Part shown: positions 1-9,028 of the stretch, one piece after another | Position numbering within the stretch: the stretch's first letter is position 1 | How the letters are laid out: every line of letters starts with the position of its first letter | DNA from: Desulfobacter sp. | GTDB taxonomy: Bacteria; Desulfobacterota; Desulfobacteria; Desulfobacterales; Desulfobacteraceae | Reading direction: 5' to 3' | DNA length: 64,000 nt | Assembly (NCBI GenBank): GCA_028768525.1 | Contig: CP054837.1 | Location: forward strand, 5,514,001-5,578,000 | The notes under the pieces: generated by a model | Databases searched by the model: none | Seen by the model: the letters and a program-made list of their open reading frames with translations, nothing else | Told to the model about the DNA's origin: nothing | Program-made: the position numbers and the translations under genes

Positions 1-2
1 TT

Positions 3-626
3 TCAAAGATCAGGGCCGTGGTATTTGACTGTGACGGGGTCATGTTTGACACGGCCCTGTCCAATCGAAAGTTTTACGATGCAATCCTTGCCGAATTCGG
101 CAAGACTTCCCTCACCGAAGAACAATTTATCAATGTGCATATGATGACGGTCAAGGCCGCCATTGAATACCTTTTTCCCGAGATGGGCGATCTCAGGCCC
201 GTCTATCTGAAAATCAAGGAAATCGGGTACGCCAAGTTCATCCCCTATATGGAAATGGAGCAGGGGCTGCCCGAGCTGCTGGCGGACCTGAAAAAGGCCG
301 GACTCTTCCGGGGGGTGGCCACCAACCGGACCAATACCATGGAGGGGGTCCTCGCGGAAAATAACCTCACCGCCTCATTTGAAATGGTGGTGACGGCCGC
401 AGATGTGGAACACCCCAAGCCCGCCCCGGACCAATTGATCAAAATCATGGATGCCCAGGGATTCGACCCCAAGGAAATCCTCTTTGTGGGGGATTCAACC
501 TATGACCAGAACGCCGCCCACAGCGCCGGGACCTGGTTTGCGGCATTCAAGTCCCCCAAGCTGGACGCCCACTTCCATGTGGGGGCCATGGATGAGATTG
601 CAGACCTCTTAAATATAAAAGAATAA
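3..626 (+). CDS. HAD-family phosphatase (5'-truncated by window edge)
   Basis: Haloacid dehalogenase-type hydrolase of the phosphoglycolate phosphatase-like group, predicted to remove phosphate from a small metabolite in the cytoplasm. Visible motifs are motif I (DCDGVMFDT), motif II (ATNRTN), the motif III lysine (HPKPAPDQL) and motif IV (FVGDSTYDQN). A GTG at 18 could serve as a start, but the frame stays open to base 3 and reads SKIRAVVFDCDG, so the true start probably lies just left of the window. The substrate cannot be read from the sequence. The stop is followed by the sat promoter region, so the two genes are probably transcribed separately. Confidence 0.85.
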   Translation, partial: SKIRAVVFDCDGVMFDTALSNRKFYDAILAEFGKTSLTEEQFINVHMMTVKAAIEYLFPEMGDLRPVYLKIKEIGYAKFIPYMEMEQGLPELLADLKKAGLFRGVATNRTNTMEGVLAENNLTASFEMVVTAADVEHPKPAPDQLIKIMDAQGFDPKEILFVGDSTYDQNAAHSAGTWFAAFKSPKLDAHFHVGAMDEIADLLNIKE

Positions 627-630
627 ACTC

Positions 631-659
631 TTGACAAATGTCCTGATCATCATTAAATC
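631..659 (+). promoter_or_regulatory. Candidate sigma-70 promoter for sat
   Basis: A perfect TTGACA -35 box lies at 631-636, with TTAAAT (4 of 6 consensus positions) at 653-658 after a 16-base gap. It sits immediately after the HAD stop and about 95 bases before the sat start. The -10 box is weak, so the assignment is tentative. Confidence 0.4.
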
Positions 660-685
660 TTATGAGATTTTTAAATAAAATTGAA

Positions 686-709
686 GTCAGATGGGGGTAA
701 ACATCTGAC
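686..709 (+). promoter_or_regulatory. Perfect 8-bp inverted repeat in sat 5' leader
   Basis: GTCAGATG (686-693) and CATCTGAC (702-709) form a perfect inverted repeat with an 8-base spacer. It lies between the candidate sat promoter and the ribosome-binding site, so it could be an mRNA hairpin or a protein operator. It does not resemble the Rex site TTGTGAA-N4-TTCACAA known upstream of sat in Desulfovibrio. Confidence 0.45.
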
Positions 710-753
710 ACCCATAAATGGTAATTTAACCATAATTAAGGAGAATGAAGTAT

Positions 754-2031
754 ATGTCTAAATTAGTTGCACCCCACGGTGGTAAAGGTCTTGTTTGCTG
801 CAAACTCGAAGGCGCAGAACTGGAAGCTGAAATTAAAAAAGCTGCCGGCCTGAAGAAGATCGAAATCTCTTCCCAGGTTAAAGGCGACCTGATCATGCTC
901 GGTATCGGCGGTTTCTCTCCGCTGAACGGTTTCATGACCAAGGCTGACTGGAAAGGCGTTTGCGCCGACTTCCTGCTGGCCGACGGTACTTTCTGGCCGG
1001 TACCCGTAATGCTGGACGCTGCTGCTGCCGACGCCGCTGAAATCAACGAAGGCGACGAAATTGCCCTTGAAAGAGACGGCGAAGTATACGCTACCATGAA
1101 GGTCGAAGAAAAATTCGAAATGACCGAAGATGAAAAAAAATGGGAATGCGAGAAAGTATACAAAGGCCATGGCGAAGAGTCTGAAGATGACGTATTCTGG
1201 AAGATCGCCCTGGAAGATCATCCCGGCGTTCAGGCTGTTATGGCCAGAAAAGAATTCTGCCTGTCAGGTCCCGTAAAAGTCCTTTCCGAAGGCGAATTCC
1301 CCGAAAAATTCAAAGGCGTATACCTGACCCCCAAAGAAACCCGCGCTATCTTCGACGAAAGAGGCTGGGCCAACGTTGCTTCCATGCAGCTGAGAAACCC
1401 CATGCACCGTTCCCACGAACATCTGTGCAAGATCGCCCTTGACGTGTGTGACGGCGTTCTGATCCACTCCCTGATCGGTAACCTGAAACCCGGCGACATC
1501 CCCGCAGAAGTACGGATCAAATGTATCGACAGACTGATTCAGGACTACTTCGTACCCGAGCATGTTGTTAACGGCGGCTATCCCCTGGATATGAGATATG
1601 CCGGTCCCCGTGAAGGCCTCCTGCACGCCACCTTCCGCCAGAACTACGGCGTCAACAAGATGATCATCGGCCGTGACCATGCAGGTGTTGGTGACTTCTA
1701 CACCCTGTTCGAAGCCCAGGAAATCTTCGACATCATTCCCCAGCCCGAAGAAGAAGGCAAAGCCCTGCTGTGCGAAGCCCTGAAAATCGACTGGACTTTC
1801 TACTGCCACAAATGTGACGGCATGGCTTCCATGAGAACCTGCCCCCACGGCAAAGAAGACCGCGTAATCCTCTCCGGTACCAAACTGCGTCACGCCCTGT
1901 CCAACAACGAAGAAGTTGTTGACCACTTCGGCCGTGAAGAAGTCCTGGTTATCCTCAGAGAATACTATGCCGGCCTGAAAGAAAAAGTAGAAGTTAAACT
2001 GCAGAGCCATGCAGAAGGCTCCAAGATGTAA
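754..2031 (+). CDS. sat: Sulfate adenylyltransferase (ATP sulfurylase), dissimilatory
   Basis: Activates sulfate with ATP to adenosine phosphosulfate and pyrophosphate, the entry step of dissimilatory sulfate reduction. The 425-residue protein carries the catalytic stretch QLRNPMHRSHEHL near residue 213 and the GRDHAGVGDFY loop near residue 307. The start at 754 is preferred over an in-frame ATG at 745: AAGGAG at 738-743 is 10 bases before 754 but only one base before 745, and family members begin MSKLV-PHGGKGLVCC. A strong terminator follows, so sat is probably monocistronic. The aprAB and dsrAB genes are not in the window. Confidence 0.97.
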   Translation: MSKLVAPHGGKGLVCCKLEGAELEAEIKKAAGLKKIEISSQVKGDLIMLGIGGFSPLNGFMTKADWKGVCADFLLADGTFWPVPVMLDAAAADAAEINEGDEIALERDGEVYATMKVEEKFEMTEDEKKWECEKVYKGHGEESEDDVFWKIALEDHPGVQAVMARKEFCLSGPVKVLSEGEFPEKFKGVYLTPKETRAIFDERGWANVASMQLRNPMHRSHEHLCKIALDVCDGVLIHSLIGNLKPGDIPAEVRIKCIDRLIQDYFVPEHVVNGGYPLDMRYAGPREGLLHATFRQNYGVNKMIIGRDHAGVGDFYTLFEAQEIFDIIPQPEEEGKALLCEALKIDWTFYCHKCDGMASMRTCPHGKEDRVILSGTKLRHALSNNEEVVDHFGREEVLVILREYYAGLKEKVEVKLQSHAEGSKM

Positions 2032-2072
2032 TTGAATTGAATCCATAAGATTCGATTAGATTATATAGATTA

Positions 2073-2109
2073 AAACGGCTTCCTCCGAAAGGGGGAAGCC
2101 GTTTTTTTG
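2073..2109 (+). terminator. Rho-independent terminator of sat
   Basis: A 14-bp stem (2073-2086 with 2091-2104, one G-U pair) is closed by a GAAA tetraloop and followed by a run of T. It lies about 40 bases after the sat stop codon. Confidence 0.93.
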
Positions 2110-2307
2110 TTGTGCCGGTGGATACTATCCGGTGCCGTTTGCTAAGCATCCCGGGTTCCCGATTTCTTTCTTTAACACAATTTTTACATAGTTTTCTTGA
2201 CAACAACTCGTCATTTATCCTAATCCTATCGTTTTTTAATTTGGCCGCAGGGGATGAGATCTTTAATCCCTGCCCGTCTCCGTTGTTATGATAATGCTGA
2301 AAGGAAA

Positions 2308-4278
2308 ATGATGAGCCAGTTTGTATTTCACGCACCTGATGACCACCGGAAGAACGCCTGGGTGAAATCCCTGGATGAGTATAAAGGCATGCACAAATAT
2401 TCCATTGAAAATCCCGATGAATTCTGGGCTGAAAAAGCCCAGGCGTTTTATTGGGAAAAAAAATGGGACAAGGTGAGGGACTTTAACTACAGCCTGTCCA
2501 AAGGGCCTGTCCGCATTGAATGGTTCACCGGCGGCAGAACCAATATGGCCTATAACTGCCTGGACCGGCATCTTGAGTCCAGGGCGGACCAGACAGCCAT
2601 TATCTGGGAAGGAAACGATGTCGGGGAAGATGGTGAGATCACTTACAGGCATCTCCATGAAGCGGTCTGCCGGTTTGCCAACGCCCTGAAATCCAAAGGG
2701 GTCTCAAAGGGGGACCGGGTGGCCATATACCTGCCCATGGTGCCGGAACTGGCCATCAGTATGCTGGCCTGTGCACGGATCGGCGCTGTCCACAGCATTG
2801 TGTTCGGCGGTTTCAGTCCCGACGCCCTTTGCGACCGGATACTTGACAGTGATTCCAGGGTCCTTGTCACAACGGACGGTGTGATGAGGGGGGCCAAGGC
2901 CATTCCCCTGAAAGAAAATGCCGACCGGGCCATGGCACAATGCGAAAAAAAAGGCCATTCCGTGGATACCTGTTTTGTGGTGCACAGAACCGGGACTGCG
3001 GTTGAAATGAAGCCGGGCAGGGATCTGTGGTGGGCGGATGAGGTCTCAAGGCAGGGACCGGACTGCCCGGTGGAGTGGATGGATGCCGAAGATCCCCTGT
3101 TTATTCTCTATACCTCCGGCTCAACCGGGAAACCCAAAGGCGTCCAGCATAATGTGGGCGGGTACATGGTATATACAGGGATTACATTTAAATACATATT
3201 CGACTACCATGATAATGATATTTTCTGGTGCACGGCGGATATCGGCTGGGTCACCGGGCACAGCTACATTGTCTATGGGCCCCTTTCCCAGGGGGCCACA
3301 AGCCTCATATTTGAGGGAATTCCCAATTATCCCGATCCCGGGCGGTTCTGGGCCACAGTGGACAAATGGAAGGTCAACCAGTTCTACACGGCCCCCACGG
3401 CCATCAGGGCGCTGATGGCCCAGGGGGAACAATGGGTTGAAAAGTATGATCTGACTTCCCTGAGGGTTTTGGGCTCTGTCGGCGAGCCCATCAATCCCGA
3501 AGCGTGGCAGTGGTATTTCAAATATGTGGGCAAAGAAAAATGCCCGGTGATCGATACCTGGTGGCAGACCGAGACCGGAGGGATCATGATCACCCCGCTG
3601 CCCTATGCCATCGGCCAGAAGCCCGGATCTGCAACCCTGCCTTTTTTTGGCGTCAACCCGGTCCTGCTTGACGAGGAGGGGAATGAACTCTCCGGTGCCT
3701 GCCAGGGGATTCTGGCCGTGAAAGAACCCTGGCCCGGCCAGATGCGGACGGTATTCAACAACCACGAACGCTTTGAAAGCACCTATTTCCAGATGTTTGA
3801 CGGGTATTATTTTACGGGAGACGGATGCCGGAGGGATGAAGACGGATACCATTGGATTACAGGCCGGGTGGATGATGTCATCAATGTCTCCGGGCACAGG
3901 ATGGGGACCGCTGAGGTGGAAAGTGCCCTTGAAAGCCATCCCGGGGTGGCGGAGGCCGCTGTCATCGGTTTTCCCCATGATATTAAGGGGCAGGGGATTT
4001 ATGCCTTTATCACACCCAAACCCGGTGCCGCCGGGGGCGAGGAACTGCTCAAGGGGCTGCGGCAGCATGTCAGAAAAGAGATCGGCCCCATTGCCACCCC
4101 TGATATCATCCATAGTGCACCGGCATTGCCGAAAACCCGGTCGGGCAAAATTATGCGCCGGATTTTACGCAAGATCGCCACGGATGAGTTCGACGGCATC
4201 GGAGATACCTCCACCCTGGCCGAGCCTGAGGTGGTTGACAGCCTGATTGACAGCCATAAGGACCTAACGAGACGGTAG
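2308..4278 (+). CDS. acs: Acetyl-CoA synthetase (AMP-forming)
   Basis: Ligates acetate and CoA through an acetyl-adenylate in the cytoplasm. About 656 residues, the usual family length. Signatures are the P-loop YTSGSTGKPKGV, VGEPINPEAW, DTWWQTETGG, and the C-terminal TRSGKIMRR lysine that is acetylated in known Acs proteins. The frame is open further upstream, but AAAGGAAA directly precedes paired ATGs at 2308 and 2311, so the start is one of these. A TTGACA at 2197 is a possible -35 box without a clear -10. In a sulfate reducer Acs can supply acetyl-CoA for carbon assimilation or for oxidation through the Wood-Ljungdahl route encoded at 41-48 kb. Confidence 0.96.
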   Translation: MMSQFVFHAPDDHRKNAWVKSLDEYKGMHKYSIENPDEFWAEKAQAFYWEKKWDKVRDFNYSLSKGPVRIEWFTGGRTNMAYNCLDRHLESRADQTAIIWEGNDVGEDGEITYRHLHEAVCRFANALKSKGVSKGDRVAIYLPMVPELAISMLACARIGAVHSIVFGGFSPDALCDRILDSDSRVLVTTDGVMRGAKAIPLKENADRAMAQCEKKGHSVDTCFVVHRTGTAVEMKPGRDLWWADEVSRQGPDCPVEWMDAEDPLFILYTSGSTGKPKGVQHNVGGYMVYTGITFKYIFDYHDNDIFWCTADIGWVTGHSYIVYGPLSQGATSLIFEGIPNYPDPGRFWATVDKWKVNQFYTAPTAIRALMAQGEQWVEKYDLTSLRVLGSVGEPINPEAWQWYFKYVGKEKCPVIDTWWQTETGGIMITPLPYAIGQKPGSATLPFFGVNPVLLDEEGNELSGACQGILAVKEPWPGQMRTVFNNHERFESTYFQMFDGYYFTGDGCRRDEDGYHWITGRVDDVINVSGHRMGTAEVESALESHPGVAEAAVIGFPHDIKGQGIYAFITPKPGAAGGEELLKGLRQHVRKEIGPIATPDIIHSAPALPKTRSGKIMRRILRKIATDEFDGIGDTSTLAEPEVVDSLIDSHKDLTRR

Positions 4279-4294
4279 GCAGAAATAGAGACTG

Positions 4295-4333
4295 AAAGGC
4301 CGGTATGATGATCTGTCATACCGGCCTTTTTTA
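4295..4333 (+). terminator. Terminator between convergent acs and PiT genes
   Basis: AAAGGCCGGTATGA (4295-4308) pairs with TCATACCGGCCTTT (4316-4329) around a 7-base loop and is followed by TTTTTTATT on the plus strand. It serves acs. On the minus strand only a short T run follows, so it may also act weakly for the convergent phosphate transporter. Confidence 0.9.
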
Positions 4334-4336
4334 TTC

Positions 4337-6607
4337 TTAGTTCACCTGCTTGTGGCAGGATTTATGGGGATCTTCCAGGGGGAAGGCTTCGTTGAAGATT
4401 TCAAGGAGTTTCACCACCTGTTTTGCCATCATTACACAATTGCCTGAGATGGCGTAGAACATGATGCTGAGCCGTGTTTTGGACGAGGTCGACTGGATCC
4501 GCCGGATCTGGTTGGCATTATAATCGTCCACCAGTTCCCGCAGGTAATGGAACTGGGCCCCGATGTGGTTGCAGTCCACAATATCCTTGTGGCTGAAAGC
4601 GGTTTCCACCTGGTCCAGAATGTCTATAAACACCTTTTTAATGGCCTTGAGTTCCTCAATCTGAACCGGCAGCAGGCCCTTGTGGCGGTTGGCCACATGC
4701 ATGGTGCAGCGGATCACCGTATCCCGGTGGCCGTCGGTGAATTTTTGCAGCCTGCGGATGATCTGGTAATAGTTGTAGGAGACCTCGTTGTCCTCCCGCT
4801 GGAGGAGCCGAAGCACCTTGAACACGTTGGCAATAATGATATTGCTGCCCAGCTGGAACTGCTTGGTTTTTTTGCGCTGGGCCCGCAGCATATCCAGGTC
4901 TTCGGCAAAGAGGGCGTCAAAGGTAACGTCCAGAGAATCCCGGATGCCCTTGAGCTGGTATGACAGGTGGTCAAAGGTGTCGGATACTGAATCCTGGAAG
5001 TTTTCCACCTTTTCAAGATGGAAAATATTGATCTCTTCCTTGGTTTTTTCTTTGCCTTCGTGGCGCTTTTTATTTTTCCAGACCATGACCGCCACAAAGA
5101 CCATCAGGCCGATGATGCCGGGCAGCTTGAAATGAAAGATGATGTTGGCGGCGATAAAGGAGACCACGAATGCGATCAGGGCCGTCATGAACCATCCGCC
5201 GATGACGGTCAGCACACCGGTAATCCGGTATACGGCACTCTCCCGGCCCCAGGCCTGGTCTGAGAAGGAAGAGCCCATGGCCACCATGAAGGTGACATAG
5301 GTGGTGGACAGGGGCAGCTTCAGGGAGGTGGCAAAGGAGACCACGGCCGAGGCCACCATCAAATTCACCGAGGCCCTGATCAGGTCAAAGGAGGGTTTTT
5401 CCTTATGGTGGACATGGGTGGTTTCGTTCAATGGGGTGACCCGTTTTGCCACGGCTTCCCTCAAAGGCAGGGGGGTGATGTTTTTCACGGAGTTGAACAG
5501 GCTGTCAAAGAGGTTGACAATCCGGCGGGAGAGCCATACCGATTCAAACCGTTCCATTCCTTCGTCCTGCTGGCCCAGGCTGATTTCCGTTTCCGTTACT
5601 GTTCTTGCTTTTTTGGAGAGCCAGAGGGTGATCACCATGATGGTACCGGCAATGAGCATGATAAAGGTCTGGGACTGGACTTTCTTGCTCAGGGCCTCCA
5701 TGGTAACGGTCATGGGGTCGGCCGAGGCCAGGGCGCTCTGGAAGGCATTTAGTCCTGCCAGGGGGACCCCGATAAAATTCACCAGATCGTTGGCGGCAAA
5801 GGCCATGGCCAGGGCAAAGGTGCCGATGAGAACAATGGGTTTGAGGATATTCACCTTAAAGCTGAGCAGGATCTGAAAGATCACGGCGGAAACGGCAAAT
5901 ATGCCGGCCATAATGATTAAGGAATGGCCTTTTATCCATGCCACGGTCTGGGCGTCCATGAACGTGGCTCCCTTTGAGCCCTTAACCAGGATAAAAAAGG
6001 TGATAGCGGTCATAGCGATTCCGCCCCAGACGGCGCCGTAGCGGTTGAGCCTTTCCTTGTAGTCAAAGGTGAAGATCAGGCGGGATATCAGCTGGACCAC
6101 AGCCCCCGAGGCAAAGGCCACCACAATGGAGAGCAGGATGCCCCCCACAATGGCCAGGGCTTTGGCCGTGTTGATATAGTCCCATAGATCAAGGCCGTTG
6201 CTGGCCTGGGCCGTTATTTTGATCAGGGAAAGGGCCACGGCAGCACCCAGGAGTTCAAATACAATGGAGACCGTGGTGGAGGTGGGCAGACCGTGGGTGT
6301 TGAACAGGTCCAGCAGAAGAATGTCCGTGATCATCACGGCCAGGAAGATGGTGAGCAGTTCCGGCATGGTAAAGAATTCCGGATGGAATATTCCCTTCCG
6401 GGCCACTTCCATCATGCCGCCTGAAAACGTTACTCCGGCCAGAATACCGAAGCTGGCAACAATGATTATGGTGATGAACGGGGCGGCTTTGGAACCGATG
6501 GATGAATTGAGGAAATTGACCGCATCGTTGGTCACCCCCACGACCAGGTCAAAAATGGCAAACAGGATCAGCATACCTACGATACCATAGTAGATTTCAA
6601 TGCCCAT
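4337..6607 (-). CDS. PiT-family inorganic phosphate transporter with C-terminal cytoplasmic domain
   Basis: Inner-membrane phosphate permease of the PiT family, driven by an ion gradient. The two family repeats are visible: GVTNDAVNFLNSSIGSK near residue 25 and FAANDLVNFIGVPLAG near residue 270, each within strongly hydrophobic segments. At 756 residues it is longer than the roughly 500-residue bacterial PitA. Residues from about 515 onward are hydrophilic and helical (FQDSVSDTFDHLSYQL and following), resembling a PhoU-like regulatory domain fused in cis. The start at 6607 has an AAGGA motif upstream. No pst or phoU gene is nearby, which fits a built-in regulator. Confidence 0.87.
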   Translation of the reverse strand: MGIEIYYGIVGMLILFAIFDLVVGVTNDAVNFLNSSIGSKAAPFITIIIVASFGILAGVTFSGGMMEVARKGIFHPEFFTMPELLTIFLAVMITDILLLDLFNTHGLPTSTTVSIVFELLGAAVALSLIKITAQASNGLDLWDYINTAKALAIVGGILLSIVVAFASGAVVQLISRLIFTFDYKERLNRYGAVWGGIAMTAITFFILVKGSKGATFMDAQTVAWIKGHSLIIMAGIFAVSAVIFQILLSFKVNILKPIVLIGTFALAMAFAANDLVNFIGVPLAGLNAFQSALASADPMTVTMEALSKKVQSQTFIMLIAGTIMVITLWLSKKARTVTETEISLGQQDEGMERFESVWLSRRIVNLFDSLFNSVKNITPLPLREAVAKRVTPLNETTHVHHKEKPSFDLIRASVNLMVASAVVSFATSLKLPLSTTYVTFMVAMGSSFSDQAWGRESAVYRITGVLTVIGGWFMTALIAFVVSFIAANIIFHFKLPGIIGLMVFVAVMVWKNKKRHEGKEKTKEEINIFHLEKVENFQDSVSDTFDHLSYQLKGIRDSLDVTFDALFAEDLDMLRAQRKKTKQFQLGSNIIIANVFKVLRLLQREDNEVSYNYYQIIRRLQKFTDGHRDTVIRCTMHVANRHKGLLPVQIEELKAIKKVFIDILDQVETAFSHKDIVDCNHIGAQFHYLRELVDDYNANQIRRIQSTSSKTRLSIMFYAISGNCVMMAKQVVKLLEIFNEAFPLEDPHKSCHKQVN

Positions 6608-6716
6608 GGCGTTTTACGTCCTTTTTTTTATGTTGGGATTTAGGGTCTCCACCTGGAGAAATGAATAGCGGTTTCCGGGTTAGTGTTGCTAATTAAACAT
6701 TAACAATTTGCTGCCG

Positions 6717-6745
6717 TATTTAAGCTATTTTACCTAATTTATCAA
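6717..6745 (-). promoter_or_regulatory. Candidate promoter of the PiT gene
   Basis: On the minus strand TTGATA (6740-6745) and TAAATA (6717-6722) are separated by exactly 17 bases, in the AT-rich gap upstream of the PiT start. The -35 box is good (5 of 6) and the -10 box weak. Confidence 0.4.
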
Positions 6746-6829
6746 GATGTTGGCCGGTATTCTAACACAATGCTAACAATTAGAAAATAATAAACCCGGG
6801 TCATAAAATGGGGTGGGCTCAGAGTGGGA

Positions 6830-7672
6830 TCAGGCGCCGCTTTTTTTCAGGGCAAGGATGGCGTCATAGACCTGTTTTCTGGGCAGGTTGAATCTACCGG
6901 CAAGCTCCTTTGCAAGGGCCGATGTTTTGGGATTTTCCTTAAGCCGTTCCCGGATCAGGTCTTCAAGGGAATCGGGGGAGGGGGGGGCAGAAGTTTTGCC
7001 AGCGCCCTGAATGAAAAGGACACATTCCCCTTTGATCTGGTCCCGGTCTTCGAGATCGGAGAGGAGTTTCGAAAGGGGCGCCCTTAGAAATTCTTCATAA
7101 TGCTTGGTCATTTCCCTGGCCAGGCATGCATGCCGGTCCCCCAGGCGGTCGACTGCCCTTGAAATCAGCTTTTTTATCCGTTTTGGGGATTCGTATAAAA
7201 TCAGGGTGGCGGATCCTTGGGCGAGTCCATCCAGAAATGCTTCCTGGGCCTTTTGCTTTTTCGGGGGAAAGCCGCAGAACAGAAAACTGTCCGTGGGCAG
7301 TCCCGAAGCGCTCAGGCCGGTGACGGCGGCATTGCATCCGGGGATGGGTACGACCTTGATTTCCCGGGCGGCGGCACGGTTTACCAGGCGGTAACCCGGA
7401 TCGGAGATCAGGGGGGTACCGGCATCTGAGATCAGGGCAACATCGAGGCCCTCGACAATTCGGTCCAGAATATCTTCGGACTTCCGGTCCTCATTGTGCT
7501 CGTGGCAGGCGGTCATGGGGGTGGTGATGCCGTAGTGATCCAGGAGGCGCCTGGAATGGCGGGTATCCTCTGCGGCAATGAGATCGACCTCTTTGAGTAT
7601 CCGCAGGGCTCTGAAGGTGATATCTTCAAGATTGCCCATGGGGGTGGCCACAATATAGAGGGTGCCCGCCAT
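6830..7672 (-). CDS. rsmI: 16S rRNA (cytidine1402-2'-O)-methyltransferase RsmI
   Basis: Methylates the ribose of C1402 in the decoding centre of 16S rRNA using S-adenosylmethionine. The 280-residue protein has the tetrapyrrole-methylase fold signatures: TLYIVATPMGNLEDITFRA at the N-terminus, AAEDTRHSRRLL, ALISDAGTPLISDPGYRLV and YESPKRI. It is the last gene of the ffh-rplS housekeeping operon, two bases after yraN. Confidence 0.96.
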   Translation of the reverse strand: MAGTLYIVATPMGNLEDITFRALRILKEVDLIAAEDTRHSRRLLDHYGITTPMTACHEHNEDRKSEDILDRIVEGLDVALISDAGTPLISDPGYRLVNRAAAREIKVVPIPGCNAAVTGLSASGLPTDSFLFCGFPPKKQKAQEAFLDGLAQGSATLILYESPKRIKKLISRAVDRLGDRHACLAREMTKHYEEFLRAPLSKLLSDLEDRDQIKGECVLFIQGAGKTSAPPSPDSLEDLIRERLKENPKTSALAKELAGRFNLPRKQVYDAILALKKSGA

Positions 7673-7674
7673 TA

Positions 7675-8040
7675 TTAAACTCCTTGGAATGCGTTGGGAA
7701 TCAGGGTGATCTCCGGCGGTCCGCCGGCAAGGAGGACCTCGACCACATCAAAACGGACCCGCTGGTTGATGCAATTGTGTTTTTTCAGATAAAAGCTGGC
7801 GCCCATAATGATTTTCTGCTGCTTTGCCGGCAGCACCGCCTCCCTGGGCAGCCCCTTTTTAAGATTTGAACGGGTCTTAACTTCAACAAAGCAAAGCGTA
7901 TCGCCGTCCTTTGCAATGATATCGATTTCAAAGCGGCGGGTACTGAAATTCCGTTGGATGATGGTATAGCCCCTGGCCGCCAGGAATTGGGCGGCCGCGT
8001 CTTCACCGGTCCGCCCCAGCTGTTTGCCGGCCAGGCTCAT
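7675..8040 (-). CDS. YraN/UPF0102-family nuclease-fold protein
   Basis: Small restriction-endonuclease-fold protein, 121 residues, of the widely conserved UPF0102 family. The pattern GEDAAAQFLAARGY, then FEIDIIAKDGDTLCFVEVKTR, contains the acidic residues and EVK lysine typical of this nuclease fold. Its start overlaps the rnhB stop by four bases, indicating translational coupling. The in vivo function is not settled; roles in DNA processing have been suggested from its constant linkage to rnhB. Confidence 0.9.
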   Translation of the reverse strand: MSLAGKQLGRTGEDAAAQFLAARGYTIIQRNFSTRRFEIDIIAKDGDTLCFVEVKTRSNLKKGLPREAVLPAKQQKIIMGASFYLKKHNCINQRVRFDVVEVLLAGGPPEITLIPNAFQGV

Positions 8041-8624
8041 GCCACCCCTTTAAAGCTTTTCCTGTGGATGGGGCAGGGGCCGTGGGCTGCAATGGCGGCT
8101 TTGTGGGCCTTGGTGGGATAGCCTTTGTGACGGTGAAAATCATATTCCGGATATTTTACAGCCATCTCTTCCATGATCCTGTCCCGGGTCACTTTGGCAA
8201 TGATGGAGGCCGCTGCAATTGAAATGCTCTTGGCATCCCCTTTGACAATGGCTTCCTGGTCGGTTTCCATATCAATGGTGAATTTCCCGTCGATGAGCAG
8301 GTAGTCGGGAGGAAGCGTCAGGTCTTCAGCCGCCCGTTTCATGGAAAGCAGGGAGGCACGGAGCACGTTGATCCGGTCTATTTCCAGGTGATCGGCAATG
8401 CCGACTCCGACGGCCAGCGCATTCTTTTTGATGAAGGGAAACAGGGCGGCCCGTTTTTTTTCACTTAATTTTTTTGAATCCGTTATCTCAGAGCAAACAA
8501 AATCCTCGGGCAGGATCACGGCTGCAGAGACAACGGGGCCGGCAAGGGGTCCCCTGCCGGCCTCGTCAATGCCTGCAATATATCTGTACCCGGCGGCATT
8601 GGCCTTCTCTTCGAAGTGCCGCAT
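8037..8624 (-). CDS. rnhB: Ribonuclease HII
   Basis: Cleaves RNA within RNA-DNA hybrids and removes misincorporated ribonucleotides. The signature YIAGIDEAGRGPLAGPVVSA carries the first active-site Asp-Glu, and LLIDGKF and SIIAKVTRDR follow as in the family. I chose the ATG at 8624 (MRHFEEKANAAGYRYIAG, 195 residues), which matches usual RNase HII length. An in-frame TTG at 8657 inside the rplS end would add 11 residues, and neither start has a strong Shine-Dalgarno sequence. Confidence 0.94.
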   Translation of the reverse strand: MRHFEEKANAAGYRYIAGIDEAGRGPLAGPVVSAAVILPEDFVCSEITDSKKLSEKKRAALFPFIKKNALAVGVGIADHLEIDRINVLRASLLSMKRAAEDLTLPPDYLLIDGKFTIDMETDQEAIVKGDAKSISIAAASIIAKVTRDRIMEEMAVKYPEYDFHRHKGYPTKAHKAAIAAHGPCPIHRKSFKGVA

Positions 8625-8649
8625 CGGGTACAGGTCTTTTTTGTGGCAA

Positions 8650-9000
8650 TTAGGCAAAGCGTTTTTCTTTGATTCTGGCAGCTTTGCCCCGCAGGTTTCT
8701 CAGGTAGTAGAGTTTGGATCTTCTGACCCGGCCCCGGGTAACCACTTCGATTTTGTCAATGGCAGGGGAGTACAGGGGGAAAATTCTTTCCACGCCGATG
8801 CCGCCGGAGATTTTCCGGACAGTGAATCTGGCGGAGGCCAGGCCTTTGGTCTTCTTGATGACCACGCCCTGGAATACCTGGATACGTTCTTTTTCACCTT
8901 CCCTGATTTTTACGTGGACCTTGATGGTATCGCCGGAATCGAATTCCGGGATGTCCATGCGCATCTGTTCTCTTTCAAGTTTTGCAATTACGTTTGTCAT
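8650..9000 (-). CDS. rplS: 50S ribosomal protein L19
   Basis: Large-subunit ribosomal protein at the 30S-50S interface. 116 residues with the typical L19 core (GDTIKVHVKIREGEKERIQ, FQGVVI, GIGVERIFPLYSP, and a basic C-terminus RGKAARIKEKR). The start at 9000 (MTNVIAKLE) follows AAGGAA at good spacing. A longer frame beginning at 9036 is rejected because its extra residues are not L19-like and overlap the upstream gene. Confidence 0.97.
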   Translation of the reverse strand: MTNVIAKLEREQMRMDIPEFDSGDTIKVHVKIREGEKERIQVFQGVVIKKTKGLASARFTVRKISGGIGVERIFPLYSPAIDKIEVVTRGRVRRSKLYYLRNLRGKAARIKEKRFA

Positions 9001-9028
9001 GTCTAATTCCTTCCCTTTTGGCTGAATC

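Noticed and set aside
3121..4113. 330-residue frame antisense to acs
   Set aside because: Lies wholly inside the conserved acs gene with no ribosome-binding site or family match.
6660..6790. Repeated CTAACA elements as a Pho box upstream of PiT
   Set aside because: Spacing and sequence do not fit the known CTGTCAT-type repeats, and AT-rich sequence makes chance repeats likely.
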